This document shows, piece by piece, positions 11,839-23,953 of a DNA stretch of 64,000 nucleotides. The position numbers and the translations under genes are program-made. Source of the stretch: Rhizopus sp. PT2906 (lineage: Eukaryota; Mucoromycota; Mucoromycetes; Mucorales; Rhizopodaceae); the NCBI GenBank assembly GCA_025529335.1, contig JAMYHX010000111.1, forward strand, positions 36,338-100,337. Direction: 5' to 3'. The number at the start of each line of letters is the position of its first letter. Within the stretch, counting starts at the first letter, position 1. The notes under the pieces are model-generated. The model did no database searches. It was given only the letters and a program-made list of their open reading frames with translations, and was not told the origin of the DNA.

Positions 11839-13565
11839 TTATACAGGAGGAAGGTTAACGCTATATGGGGGTAAAGGAGGTAAATCATCAGAGTCATTGA
11901 AATTGAGCTGCTGACAGACAGCCGCTGTGCGATTCGAGACCCATTCGAGAACACCGATGGTGCCATCGACGGTCGAGTAGAGATTCTTGTTGAACGTCTC
12001 TACCGTGTACTTGAACTTCTCACCAGGCGAACGTTCAGGTAAACTAAAGTCCCAGGCAATATCCTCCTTGAGCATGGCAGCCCAACCATCCAAACGAGGC
12101 TTGATGACACGAGGGTTAAAGAAACGCTTGATGATGGTCTTGAGAATGTCTTGGAACTGAGCATTATAATAAGGAGACTTGATGAAGACGTCTACGAGCG
12201 GACGCTTGTTACCAGGTCGAGTATAGTTTTCATAAGGTACTGAGATCAACTGAGGCTCTTCAAGACCGTTACCAAACGTTTCGTCAAAGTCAAAGGTTGT
12301 TAGGGTCCATTTTTTGGAACTCAAGTCTTGAGTGAGGTAAAAGTTACTTGCTTGATACCAGAATCCGTCCCAGGAGCCAGAAAGGAAATTGAGCGCAGCC
12401 TGTATCATGGTTTGATTGGCGTTATCGATCAAGTCAGTGATGTTGCCAGGATGCTGAGCATCGGTGCCGATTGCGGTCTGGTCCAGCTTCCTCATGAATT
12501 CAATCAAGGGGCCCATAAAGTTTTCCTTGGTCACATTCGCATTACCCTTTTCTTCAAGCATGTAAAGGTCGTCTGTATCATAGTCTGCGGCAGAAGGTCC
12601 CTTGTAGACCAAATCTGCACCGTGGGTTTCGTCCATTGAGTTACCCTTATATGTTGCGCCTGTTGTGTTCACGTGAATACCACCATGAAGGTAATTATCA
12701 ATAAAGCCGTCAAAGGTGTCATCGGTCATCAGGAACAGTCCATAAGGTTCCTCATTCACATACAGACGAACCCAGTTGCTGCCTGGAACTGCTGCGCCAG
12801 CAGCAGCCAAGGAATCTAGCATGAGTTTCTCTCTTACCATTGTGGGTTCGTTCGCTTCAGCACGTAGCTTGAGTGCATGGCGATTATAGAGATAATCCTT
12901 GGTACCGTTATTAAACTTGTTGAACTTAATTTTGAGTGACTGCTTGGCATAGTCCTTTGAAGATTGGCCAGCGTTCTTGATACCTGCTCCTTGGAACGTA
13001 AAGACTTCGTTGCTAGCAACATACGTCATGTTGTATACTTGGACAAACTTGTGGCTCGCCTTGGGAGTTTTTAGAATTTTGTCAAATCCGGACTTGTCCA
13101 CGTTCAAGATGAGTGTCGTCACTTCATTGTATCGGCTCATGTTGCTCACGAAAGCTAAATTGGAATATTAGACATGTAAAAAGTCTGGTTGAGAATGAAC
13201 TTACGCGTATAAATTGGATTGTACGCTCTAGGAAGAGCAGGGACATCATAGACCGTACGTGAGCGATTGAAAAATTCATTTCCGGTTGATACAGAATTAT
13301 TGGCCAACGTACGCACAGCAGACTCGGGCGTCGTCTTGTTGCCAGAAACAAGAGCGTATCGATAGTCAGGACCCAAGGGTGCTTTGCCTTTAAAGATATT
13401 TGGGTATTCAGGGCTGTTCTGGAGTGGGTAATTTTGGTTGTTTACTGTGACAGCAACAGTTTGACTGTCGCGAGGAAATGCAACCACAGCATATTCGACA
13501 TCATCGGCTGCAATGGATGTAAGGAAGAGTAATAGGCTGATAATGCCGCCCGAAAGGAGCTTCAT
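11839..13565 (-). CDS. CotH: CotH-family surface protein A, no GPI tail
   Basis: Two exons, complement 13205-13565 and 11839-13154, with a 50-bp intron; 558 aa. A signal peptide (MKLLSGGIISLLLFLTSIAA) is followed by an N-terminal beta-rich part and the CotH kinase-like domain, including KLRAEANEPTMVREK, NEEPYGLFLMTDD and FDFDETFGNG, whose acidic residues probably bind metal. Several N-x-S/T sites suggest a glycosylated secretory protein. In Bacillus CotH is a spore-coat kinase; in Mucorales CotH proteins are cell-surface proteins, and CotH3 is a known host-cell ligand. This copy ends at LPPLPPYSVNLPPV with no Ser/Thr stalk and no hydrophobic C-terminus, so it looks secreted rather than GPI-anchored. 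It lies in tandem with copy B, about 780 bp apart, same strand. Confidence 0.93.
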
Positions 13566-14344
13566 CTTGAATTGAAAATAAAAAGAGCAGTAATTTATCC
13601 CCCCTTTTTATCTCACATTGAATGTGTGCTCCACAGAAAGTAAACTAAATTTTCTACCTCACTTCTGATTGCCCTGCTCTGTTTCAAAAAGTTGCGTGGA
13701 AGAACTTGATGTCATAGCGCCAACTTTTTCTTTTTTCCGAAACTCAAAAAATATAATTAGTATCAAAAGGAAATTAAAGAAGAAATGTGTAGAAAACACA
13801 ATGAATTCATTATTTCATGATGTGTAAAAAGACATGGGGGAACTTAATTTTGCCGTATATCCTTTTAGCTGAAGGCCAACAAGGACCGGGCCTTTCGGAA
13901 AAAGAAAAAAAAAGTTGCCATGGCAAAGATGGTAACACTTATTATGTAAACTGTGCCTCTCCCCTTATTTCCTTTCTTTTCTTTTTTTTTTTTTTGATTA
14001 ATCATTATGAAAGCATCAAGGACACGCGCCAAAACGTGACCTTTGTTTAATTGTGACGCTGTGTGGCCCCTTGTTAATGTAGGTCACACGTACAGCTGTT
14101 GGTACAACGAAAATCGCACCATTTTATTATAATTAAGTGACACGGCCACTGTATCACCTGCTATTTACGGATTTTCTTTACATGCAAGACTATTCATAGT
14201 AATCTAACATATGGTCTAAGGATGAAACAATGGATTGCGTGTGTGGCTTAAATGATTATAGAACACGAAGAAAAAAGAAAAAGAATAAAACTATATTAAC
14301 AAATTACATCACAAATATAGAAAGTGTATGCATAACGGGACAAA
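13566..14344. other. Intergenic between the CotH genes
   Basis: This holds the promoter side of CotH A (about 13570-13800) and the 3' flank of CotH B. T-rich runs occur near 13975-13996. A 77-codon plus-strand ORF here has no recognisable feature and crosses a homopolymer tract. Confidence 0.5.
13603..13612 (-). promoter_or_regulatory. TATA-like element of CotH A
   Basis: On the minus strand GATAAAAAGG occurs about 40 bases upstream of the start codon of the first CotH gene, followed by an A/T-rich leader. Core-promoter role is inferred from position only. Confidence 0.3.
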
Positions 14345-16375
14345 CTAAAGGTGGAACAAAACAACAGCTGAAGCAACGATGAGGGCTGCATTGGAGATTC
14401 TAGAGATGGAAGCAGCAGAGGTGCTCTTGGCGGAAGTGTTGGTGGAGGCATTGTTGCTGTTGCCATTACCAGAGGGGTTACCATTGGAGCCAGTGCTGAC
14501 AGTTGAACCGTTACTAGAGACAACATTACCATTAGCATCGAGATGAGTACCAGCAGTATAAGCAGGCAAGGCAGGAAGATCATCTGTATCTGAAAAGTTG
14601 AGTTGAGATGTAATAGAGGTGACACGCTTAGTGACCCATTGACTGATGGCATCAGTGCCGTTGCCAAGCAATCCATCTTGGAAGTTTTGTACGGTGAAGG
14701 TAGTCTTTGTACCAGGAGAACGGCCAGGAATTGCACGAGTCCAGGCAATGTCTTCCTTCAACATCTCAGACCAGGCTTGAAGACGAGGATTGATTACACT
14801 AGGCTTGAAGAATCGCTTGACGATCGTCTTGAGCGTGTTCTCAAAGACACCTTGGTAGTATGTGTTGTTCAAGAATACGGTTACCAGTGGACGTTCAGAG
14901 CCAGGTCGAGAGTAGTTTTGATAAGAGACGGTGTTCATGCCGGCATCTTCAACACCATTACCAAAGGTTTCGTCAAAGTCGTAAGTGATCAAAGTCCATT
15001 TCTTGGTAACGAGGTCTTGGTTGAGGTAGTAGTTACTGGCTTGATACCAGAAACCGTCCCATGAGCCAATGAGGAAGTTGATGGCCAAATGAATCAATGT
15101 GTTTTGAGGGCTGTCGATCAGATTGGCAATGCTACCTGGATGTTGAGCGTCTGTTGCGTCCTTATAGTTTACTTGGCTCAAGTTCTTGCAAAATTCCATA
15201 ATTAATTGTTGACTGTTGTTCTTTGATACACTGTTATCTTCTCCCTTATCGGCCAGTTTATAAAGGTCGGCGCTGTATTTAGTCAGATCATCACCAACGT
15301 AGGCTAAATTGCCTTCTTGTTCGGGACTAAGAGCATTTCCTTTATAGGTAACACCTAAACGAGTTCATGTGAGAACTATTGTCACGATAAAACAAGGTGC
15401 GTGCTTACCTGTATTGGGTGATTTCCAGTTACCGCCATGAAGAACATTGTCGATCAGATGGGTAGAGACATCATCCATGAGTAAGAAAAGACCATAGGGT
15501 TCATTATTGATAAAGACACGAGTCCATGAGGCAGAAAGAGTGGCGCCACCAGCAGCAGCAAGCATATCAAGAACTAATTTTTCACGACTTTTTGTAAAAA
15601 GAGTTAGTTTTGGATGTTTTTTCCTTATATTTAGCATTTACGCAAAGGTGCTATCAGTTTCTTCAGCACGAAGCTTCAATGTGGTTCTTCCAAAGAGCAA
15701 GCTCTTTTGAGTGGTATTTTTGTTGTACTTGTCTAATTCAATGGCCCAGGATTGCTTTGAAAAGTCTTTGGTGGATTGACCACTGGTACTCAGACCAGCG
15801 TTGGTAAATTTGTAGACTTCCTTGCTGTTGATATAAGCCAATTCGGTTACTTGGGCATCGTCTAATTTTTCAAGAGGGTTCTTGTTGAAGGCTTCCAATT
15901 GAGTGGCATTGACTGTCATGATGATGGTAGAAACTTCGTTGGACTGATTCATGTTGGTAAACAAGGCTAGAGATATATGTTAATAAAAGAAAGAATCATA
16001 TAGGCCTTTCTCCTTACTTGGATAAACAGGATTAAAGGCTTGAGGAAGAGCAGGAACATTGTAGATGGTTTGACTACGGTTGAAGAATTCGTTGCCAGTA
16101 GAAGTAATACCATCAGTCAGCTTACGAGTTGTTGTTTCTGGTATCTTGTTTTGTCCGTCTGTGATGACATATTGATAGGTAGAGCCAAAGGGAGCAGTAC
16201 CTGAAAAGATGTTGGGATGGAGAGAGCTCTTTTGAAGCTGTACGGTTTGGCCATTTACAGAGACAGCAACACCTTGGTTTCCAGAAGGAAAGGCTACGAC
16301 AGAGTACTGCACATCAGCAGCCAAGGTACCTGACAAGGCAAAGGTGACCAAAGCTGAAATGGTCAAAAATTTCAT
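14345..16375 (-). CDS. CotH: CotH-family surface protein B, GPI-type C-terminus
   Basis: Four exons in phase: complement 16018-16375, 15642-15966, 15409-15587 and 14345-15354, giving 623 aa. The layout matches copy A: signal peptide (MKFLTISALVTFALSGTLAA), N-terminal region ending in FNPVYP, then the CotH kinase-like domain with LKLRAEETDSTFAREK, NNEPYGLFLLMDD and YDFDETFGNG. Unlike copy A it continues past the shared DDLPALPAYT into a Ser/Thr/Asn/Gly-rich stalk and ends in a hydrophobic stretch, ASAVVLFHL, as expected for GPI anchoring to membrane and wall. It also has two introns that copy A lacks, while the first intron sits at the same place in both (after NPIY/NPVYP). The shared intron shows that they are paralogues from a duplication. 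Function is inferred from the Mucorales CotH family. Confidence 0.93.
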
Positions 16376-17844
16376 TTTTTTGGGGGGGAGGAGTGTAATG
16401 AAAAGAAAAGAAAAGAAAGAAAAAACCTGCGCTATTTGTACCTGTTATTCCATGGCACTTGTTCGCTCGGAGAAAGAAGATCTCAGTAGCCAGAGGCAAC
16501 AAGGAGTTTCATTTTCGGGAACACAACAATTTTCACAACAGTGGTAAAAAGGGGAGCAAAGACACGACGTCTCGTGATACCAAGTGCCGTCAATCGAGTC
16601 TGCGCTTTTTTTTTTTGGGATCTACCAACCATCATTCAGGAAAAGAGGATCATAAGTCGTATTACCATACGAAGGTATCACACAAACATATTGCCATCAT
16701 ATCTGGCATGCATAACAAAGAGAGAAAAGAGGCGCAATCAAATTTCCATCTATTAGAGAAATAAAAGAAGTAAAAGATGAAATTGAAACTTGAACAATAG
16801 AATTTCGTGAGGGTAACTCCTTCTTAATGTGTAAAAGTCGTTGATGTTTACTAATAATAGAATATTACTTTTTGTCACCCATTTCTTTTGAATACAATTC
16901 GTAACAAAAAATAGATTACATAGCGTCAAAACCCGGTAACATCAAACCCGGGTTTCAACATAAAACAAAGAATCAATAGAATACAAGGAAATCCTTTCTC
17001 TTCTTTCTCTTCTCTCGTTCTCTCTCCCTCTGATTGTAGATAAAGACTATACTTACCACATCCCCTCTAATTTAAAGCGTGCGAAAGGGACTGTAGATAA
17101 AAGAATGGAAAAATAAAGGGAAAAAAAAATGTTGTCCAAATGTAGATAAAAGTAGCTAAAAATAAACTTTTTTGTTGTTACGCCTCAAAAAAAGAATTAC
17201 TAAAATTTTAACTTGCTTTACTGCTTCCCTTATCTTCACCCCTCCCCTTTCCCCTTTCTTTTTCTCTTTTTTGGTTCAGAGTGAAAAGCCTCACATATAA
17301 ATAGGGCTTTTATTTTTTGTTTATACACATTTTGGGCCTTTTGGGCCTTTTGGGCCATTTTTATATTTATCAAACGCCCAATCAAAAAAGCAGTCATTGA
17401 TTCAGTAAAAATAATCCCAACCGCGTATTTGCACCACAACGGCCCTGTCATTCTCTTGTTTTAAGAAAGAAATTGATAATAGAAATAAACTCAGTATTGA
17501 AGTGGACGATGTTAGATGAGAAATGAGGGAAGTTTGTTTAAATAAAAGCTTGTATAGTCCAGAAATCTCAATTGCTAAAGCAGAGAGAGAGAGAGAGAGA
17601 ATATCTCTAGATTTCGATGCTTTGTTGATCTTGACTATGATACCATTTTGGATTTTTTCGCTGCATCTTACAGTAAAGCATACATCTCTCTATCGCATCT
17701 GATAAGAATAACTTATAATAATAGTAAAAGTAGCTACTAGTATAACAATAATAATCACACTGAACACGCTAAACCGTACTGACAACATTTAATCTTCCCT
17801 ATAAATTCACACGCGTCTTATTTTAATAATACACCTTCCTTTTT
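16376..17844. other. Intergenic upstream of CotH B
   Basis: Promoter side of CotH B followed by A/T- and pyrimidine-rich DNA. It includes an A-rich run next to the start codon, a CCCGGT/ACCCGGG stretch near 16930-16953, a T/C-rich block around 16995-17035, a 9-bp triplication at 17330 and a GA run at 17583-17601. ORFs of 60-100 codons on both strands show no domain. Confidence 0.5.
17330..17356. repeat. Three tandem copies of TTTTGGGCC
   Basis: A 9-bp unit is repeated three times without mismatch. It is too short to be more than a microsatellite-like tract. Confidence 0.8.
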
Positions 17845-18425
17845 TATAAAGAATGTTATTCGCAAGTTGTCGACTTAGTAACCTTTTTTCAATAACAAAG
17901 CTGAATACAGCAAAGCTCGTTCATTTGATCACTATGTAAGGTGTTCTCAACAACAAGATCGACCGATACGAAGCAACCATCAAGTTATTGCAATTGAAAG
18001 GACAAATTTCAAGCAAGGAATACCGGGTTGTGGAGTAATTCGCGATGATCATGCAAAAATCATCAGATATTATACTATTGATAAAATAATGGATTACTCG
18101 CTATTTAGAGCCAGCATTGGCGCCTTTATTTGATGGCATCCTGCAGAATATACTATTTCATGGGACTACCACGATTAATAAAGAATCAAAAACGACCACT
18201 GTTATATCAAATGTATGTGTCTCTGGATTGATCGGCGTCAATTGAGGCTTTGGTGAGGTGAAATCTTTGACAGAAGCCAACAACAACTATTTGGCTGCGC
18301 GTGATCTCATCCGACTAGGCATATTCGCCAAAAACTCCATTGATCTCAACAATATGAAGAAATGTTTAATGTTTCAATCGATTGGCTGGTACACGTTTCT
18401 TTTATCTTGTGATCCTCTTGAGTGA
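17845..18425 (+). pseudogene. Decayed repeat-family protein remnant
   Basis: Two broken coding traces lie in one block. At about 17855-17950 the plus strand encodes RLSNLFSIT and, one frame on, KAEYSKARSFDHYVR; this matches in pattern RLNSLFTVTTKAEYNKEFRR in the fragment at 61.95 kb, and the DNA is similar too (ATTCGCAAGT.RTCGACTTA and AAGCTGAATACA.CAAAG in both). At about 18190-18425 a second frame reads VCVSGLIGVN, an in-frame TGA at 18243-18245, then GFGEVKSLTEANNNYLAARD and LIRLGIFAKNSIDLNNMKK before a stop. The style is that of repeated Mucorales hypothetical proteins; I have no functional assignment. Frameshifts and the stop make it a pseudogene. Confidence 0.6.
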
Positions 18426-20574
18426 TGCGATCCATGTGATATATGAAGCCACAAAGATTGAAATTCCTATGTGTATCTTAGATTTGCTGCTGTGCTATCA
18501 CAGCATTATTAATAAATATTTGTAGCAATCGTTACTTGGCTAGGACTTCTTCCTTTCATATGTGAGCTTACTCTTAGAGTACCATTACAATGCTTAATTA
18601 AGCGTCTGTGCTCTAACCTCCAAGTCAACAGTTCCTTATTCGACAGACATTGTCAGATCATGTACTGCCTCAGTAACAAGGCACCTTCTCTTTTACATAA
18701 CAATTTGTGGATATTTTCTAACAAATCAATAGAATCGTACTACACACTCATAGTATTACATCTTGTTTCATAAAACAAATGCTTTGACATACTCTAACTT
18801 TGCACTCAATGTTGACGATAGCTGTTGTGTTTAAATGTTTTTGTACTCATTAAATTCATTCTCATTAATTCCACTGTAGCTTGGATTCTTGTGAGCTTCT
18901 CAGTGTTAAGTTGATCAACAATGCTTAATAAGGATATGGATGTATCCATTGGGCATTGGTACAGTTCTGAAGCTGTGGCATATCTTCAATATAGTAACTA
19001 AAGTGATTTAGAAAAACACGTATTTATTTTCAATATAAATAAAGACAAGTAGTAAAAGTCATTCTTAAAAAAACTATTTATTATTAAAGATTGTTCCCAA
19101 AAGCCAGTATTTTGCACCAAAGAAAACCTAAAAGAGAAGAAAAAAAAGTTAGCAGCGATGTCAAAGACTCCTAAAGGTTCTGATTGCTGCTGTGACGACA
19201 TTCTTCAGGTCAGCCATTGACCATCAGAACAAGGGACCAGGCACCCATAAAAACCATCAGACCATCAAATACCAAGCAGCCTGCAAAGACCCGCAGTAGC
19301 AGACGTACCGTTGGGGTATGCATTAGCTGAGCCTCCTCAATTGTTAATTAGCCTATGTGCCCCACTGCACCAGCCAGATAGCAGGAAGTATCATCAACAA
19401 TCTGTCACAGCTGTGATTTTAGATATCTAGCTCCCAACTAACTATTAGCCCCCTGTAAAGATTCCAATCGAATGTTCATAACTCTTCTTTTGACTGCCTG
19501 AGAGCCTCCAGTTGAGTGATGAAGCGAGCGACCATTGTCATTCCAGAACACGTGTTGAGCATCATAGAAAGAGATTGCATAAAGATCCTTGAATACACAA
19601 TCATCACCTTGCTGAGTAAGTTTTATAAAAAAAAACTTATCTTGACCAAAGAGAGCCACCAAAAGAGCCACCAGAAAGAGTAAAAGAAAAAAGTATAAAG
19701 AGAAAAGAAGAAAAAGAGGGTCGAAAGCAAATTTCTCTCTTTTTATACCCTTTTCTTGGTTATGTGAAGCTGTTGTTTTCAATGAATAAGGTTTTACTCC
19801 TTTCAAGAAATAAAGGTTTACACTCACACTTTTGTTTATTTCTAGAGTGTTTCATGACTTTTTGCCTATCGTTTATATATTCATTCAGATTATCACTTGG
19901 GTATATATTTTAATGAAGTTGTTCACCTCTATTTTTATACAGTAAAAAGACTAAAAGGCAATAGATTTCATGCATCCATTGTCTATATCGCGCATGCTTG
20001 GACTTATTCCTAGTCTTGGTCACACACTATTTGTGTTACTCTGCCAAATCGCTTTTTCCCTTTTATTTGACTTTTTGCTAGTAAAGACTAGATAAATACT
20101 ATTTTTTAGTAGTTGTTATATGCTTTATTTACTATAAAATAGCAGTTTTGTATAAAGGAATTAAACAAGTTATGTATAAATCAAAAGAACGTTGCTATGT
20201 TCTTACGGTTTATAACGACTATTGTGTTCCAATTGATCAAAAAGACGTTGATAACATACATTCACGAAAAAGAAAATCGATGACTGATGCACAACACGAC
20301 CGAATCCTTGATCCATCAAAAAACAGAAAGCGTCAATTCGTCACGATAGTTCATTTCCAATGATTCCCATCTCCATTTTTTTGTTTATTGATGTTTAAAG
20401 ACAATGCTCCAGTAATATAATCCCTGACCAGGAGATCGGTGTTTTCCAAAATAAAGTGGCTCTTGGTGCACGATTTTCGACGATCAAAGTCCGACAAAAA
20501 ATCCAACGTCACTAGTATACAAGAAAGACGAAACTTTTCTCTTATATTCAGTGTTCCAAATTAAGCTTCAAACC
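18426..20574. other. Gene-poor stretch before SPF27
   Basis: AT-rich, with no supportable gene. A more GC-rich patch near 19195-19430 has stops in all frames and looks like the remains of older coding or repeat DNA. Two ORFs (about 129 codons on minus at 19438-19827, 71 codons on plus at 20148-20363) have no recognisable domain and biased, low-complexity composition. Confidence 0.5.
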
Positions 20575-21370
20575 ATGTCAGAAAGAGCCATTGAATATGC
20601 AACACGATCTGACGTTGACCTTGATGCTCTGCCCTGTAAAAATAAAAATAATAAAATGTTTACGTGTATGCTCATTTTCTTTAGACGTTGATCGTGATCT
20701 TGATGACGAAAGTGAGTAAAGAATAGAGAGATTATAAATGTCAAACTAATTTTTAAAAAGATACAAAAGCAGAAGTCGAAAGGCTGATTGAACAAGAAAT
20801 GCGACGCATGAAAAGAACAGAAAAATCTAGTTTACCTACGACAATCAATCTGTTTGAAAACGACGAGACATTAAAAGAAGAATTTGAACGAGTACAACGA
20901 AAACAGGTACTCGATGCCTTGGATACCGAACGATACGAACTCAAAGGACCTTCAAATGAAGAAGATATCGAAGCTTGGAAGGCAGCAGTCAATAATACAA
21001 AGTCTCAACTAGAATCTCAAGCTGGAAGGTAAACTGATTATAATGGCAAAGGTGAAGACTAATATTTCATAGTATGTTTAACTTGGAGTTACTTTCAAAA
21101 TATGGAGCAAACGCATGGCGAGTACACAATTATCAATTGGAAACGTATCTCAAATATATCAAATCAAATACTGACCGCCTTCGTAATGAGATTATCGAAA
21201 TCAATAAGCAGCGTAAAGCAGATCAAACAGCAGCAGCAGCCACGCTGGCCTCACTAGAGAATAAGTGGTCGGATCTGATCAGTCAGAATTTACAAGTGGA
21301 AATTGCCTGTGCAGCACTTGAAGGTGAATTGCATGAACTAAGATCACATCATAAGCGAGCAAGGAAATAA
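20575..21370 (+). CDS. SPF27: Pre-mRNA-splicing factor SPF27/BCAS2
   Basis: Four exons in phase: 20575-20635, 20685-20711 (27 nt), 20761-21028 and 21073-21370, giving 217 aa, the usual size of BCAS2/SPF27 (Cwf7 in fission yeast). This is a core subunit of the Prp19/NineTeen complex, which activates the spliceosome in the nucleus. Family landmarks: DALPYVDRD near the start, the EEFERVQRKQ...ERYELKGPS segment in the middle, NLELLSKYGANAW, and a long C-terminal coiled coil ending LRSHHKRARK. The two short 5' introns are 49 bp each. Splice phases restore DALPY|VDRDLDDE|NTKAEVERL exactly where the family is conserved. Confidence 0.93.
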
Positions 21371-21570
21371 AGATAATCTTTTTAATAACACGTGGATTAA
21401 GCAGGAGTTATTATGTATAAATGTGTGTAAGAATGTTATCATGATTGTCAAAGTGTTGTTTGAATGATTTATCAGTTCTATGTATACTTAATCTTATTGG
21501 ACCATGTCTACTTTATGAGAAAAAGAAAAATAAGAGGAAGAGGATGAAGGGACGTCTAGTCAACAAGGAT

Positions 21571-22275
21571 TTATTGCTTTTGTAATTCTTCTTTAGTGAC
21601 ATTGTCAGGTAAACCTTGGTTTCTACGCCATTTAATGAAATCATCATAAGTTGCAACTGCACCGTTACTATTTTCCATCACTTTCTTAAACACGTTCAAG
21701 GACCCTTGAAATCTTCTCTTATGATTTGAGAACCAATAAGTAATATTACGAGATGGTAAGCCTGTCTTTCTCTGTACTTCTAATCTTTGCTGCTTTGTCA
21801 ACTTGATCTGTTTGCTATACGTCTCAAAGAACATAGATTGCAAGTAGGCAGTCGTTTGACTGTCATAAGCCTTGACTCTCTTCTTCTTAGTTTCTTTCTT
21901 TTTATTAACCTTCTTCTTTTGGGCCTCCTTTTCTTCTACTTTGGGAGGATCAGGTGTACAGCAGACAGGCGTCGTGGTAGCCGTACTGGTCACAGTCGTA
22001 CTATTGGATTCAGGAAGCGGAAAGGTCATATGTTCTGGCTTGATACATATAGTCGTTATCAGGGACGGGTTATGAGGAAGCCAGTAATCATAACATGACG
22101 GGTGGTATTGGTAGTCGTAGATCTGGTTGATGAAGTGGGCCAACTGTAAAGAGCTCTGTGCCAAGTAGCTTTCTTCTCCTTCAGGTATCATCAGTGGTCC
22201 TTCTTGACAGGGAGCATGATCATGTAAGAAGTCTGTGTATCCCTCTTCTTCTTCTTGCTTGATAAAGTGGTTCAT
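21571..22275 (-). CDS. Homeodomain transcription factor
   Basis: Single exon, 234 aa. After an acidic N-terminal half and a Lys-rich nuclear-localisation-like stretch (residues ~113-133) comes a homeodomain: YDSQTTAYLQSMFFETYSK, helix 2 region LTKQQRLEVQRKTGL, and recognition helix PSRNITYWFSNHKRRF. The W-F-x-N-x-[KR]-R core of helix 3 is intact, so sequence-specific DNA binding is expected. The Ser at the x of WFxN is unusual next to the more common Gln/Lys. Target genes are unknown. The gene lies 98 bp upstream (minus strand) of the GDSL hydrolase and converges with SPF27. Confidence 0.85.
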   Translation of the reverse strand: MNHFIKQEEEEGYTDFLHDHAPCQEGPLMIPEGEESYLAQSSLQLAHFINQIYDYQYHPSCYDYWLPHNPSLITTICIKPEHMTFPLPESNSTTVTSTATTTPVCCTPDPPKVEEKEAQKKKVNKKKETKKKRVKAYDSQTTAYLQSMFFETYSKQIKLTKQQRLEVQRKTGLPSRNITYWFSNHKRRFQGSLNVFKKVMENSNGAVATYDDFIKWRRNQGLPDNVTKEELQKQ

Positions 22276-22373
22276 AAAAGATGAAGAAGAAATGAAATGA
22301 AAGAGAAACGGTTTGTTGTCAAATATAAAGGGCTTTAGACATCTAATAATTTATTTAACTTTTGGAACACTTT

Positions 22374-23650
22374 TTAAACATCAGAATCCATATTACGTAG
22401 AGGAACAAATCTGCCTCTGTCGTCTTTCTTGAGTAGATTAGATAGTGAAGCCAACTGGCTTGCTCTATTACTACTTTTCTTATTGAAAAGGATGAACCCA
22501 ATACAGACGATCACGGTTGCAGAGATACCAAAGTAAACATAATATCTTAAATTACTGCTGTTTTCTTGTTCATCTTGTTCTAGTTCTTTTTCTTGTTCTT
22601 TTGTTGTCTCCTTTTCTTTTTGCATCTTTTCAATTAACTTTTGCATCAAACCAGTCTGTGCCTTTGGTTGATACTGAGGTGATCTATATTTCGTTTGCTC
22701 AATCATCTTGTTGACTTGTTCTATATCAGGCAGATGTGCGCCTTCATTTGACGACTGCAAAATGCTTTCAGCAATCAGTCGATGAACGCCACCGGTCAGG
22801 TGAACTTTATCCCACCAGACATAACTATTGACATCATCCATACATTGTCCCTGACAGACATCCCAATAAGGATCTACTGCGTTCTTGAGTTCAAAAAAAT
22901 CAGGCTGAGCTACGATGTCGTCAAGTAAGCGATGGATGTCCATAAAGTCCAGTTTGAGATGCTCGATATGTTTGTTCAACTTTTGTACTTCGTTCGAGAG
23001 ATATTCATTCAGCATATTCGCTGCATGCTCTTTAATTTCCTTATCTGGTTTATCCGTAAAGTATGGCATCTTTTCCAAGGGTGGGATGCCAAAGACGATA
23101 TATCGATTTGTTGAAAAGACACGGCGAACCATGCGAATATTGGTGCTGATACAATCGACTACTTTTTTCAATTTGGACCCCTTGTCGTCATCATCTATAA
23201 AACATTAATATAAACAACATTTTATGCATTTAATATAAATACCTTGTTCATATATATGGTAAATATCATTCACGCCTACCCAAAATATCGTAATGGTCTC
23301 TTCAGGATTTAACTGAAGTGATTGATTATAGTACATTTCTATTTGATCTTCAATGCTTGGTATAAATTGCTTGGTTGAATACATTCTATTGCTGCATACT
23401 GCTCCACTAAATGCAAAACTGTATAAACTAGCATCCCAACTGGTTGCTAGGTTTTGACTCCATAATGGTCCATTGGTCAACTTTTGATGATTTCCAGCAT
23501 CTATCCCATGTCAATTATTTTACTTTTATTCTCTTTTCTTTATGAAATACCTGAATATGAATCTCCAAAGACAACAATATTCTTTATCGCTTGTCCAAGT
23601 GACAATTGACAAAGACTGATGAATAAGAATGTAGTTATCAGCGAACGCAT
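22374..23650 (-). CDS. GDSL/SGNH hydrolase with C-terminal membrane anchor
   Basis: Three exons in phase: complement 23551-23650, 23243-23500 and 22374-23194, giving 392 aa. The signal peptide is MRSLITTFLFISLCQLSLGQ. SGNH blocks: FGDSYSDAGNH (block I, catalytic Ser; its Ser-Asp junction is split by intron 1), the block III motif in FWVGVNDIYH (Asn), and WWDKVHLTGGVH (block V, Asp and His). The family hydrolyses ester bonds of lipids or glycans. After a Gln/Glu/Lys-rich linker there is a single membrane helix (YYVYFGISATVIVCIGFILF, residues ~340-360) and a basic cytosolic tail, so the catalytic domain should face outside or the lumen. Most secreted fungal GDSL esterases lack this anchor. Substrate not predictable. 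Confidence 0.9.
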
Positions 23651-23953
23651 TAATTAAAAAAAGAAAGAAAAAGATAATTGCGGGAGTTGAATAAAAGGGA
23701 GGTGAGTATTTTCATTTGAGTGATGATTCAGGACAGTTTGATCACACGTCCTTTAGCATCAGTTTATAAAAGGTGCTTTTTTATTTATCTATTTGTAATA
23801 TAAATATTGTTGACCCCAAATGATGACACACACGTTTATATCCATAACTTGCAAATAAGGAGTGTTGCATGAAAGGAGTTTTAAATCGATTGAATTTAAA
23901 GAACGGCGAGTTTGACCTTTGTTTTTTCTTTCTTTCTTTTTCTGTCTTTATAA

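Noticed and set aside
14603..15064. 153-codon plus-strand ORF
   Set aside because: Antisense shadow of CotH B exon 4; no domain and no promoter or splice context of its own.
19438..19827. 129-codon minus-strand ORF
   Set aside because: Low-complexity hydrophobic and Lys-rich runs from A/T tracts, no domain, no splice partners.
20148..20363. 71-codon plus-strand ORF with KRKSMTDAQHDR
   Set aside because: It looks slightly gene-like, but I found no extending exon in either direction and no family.
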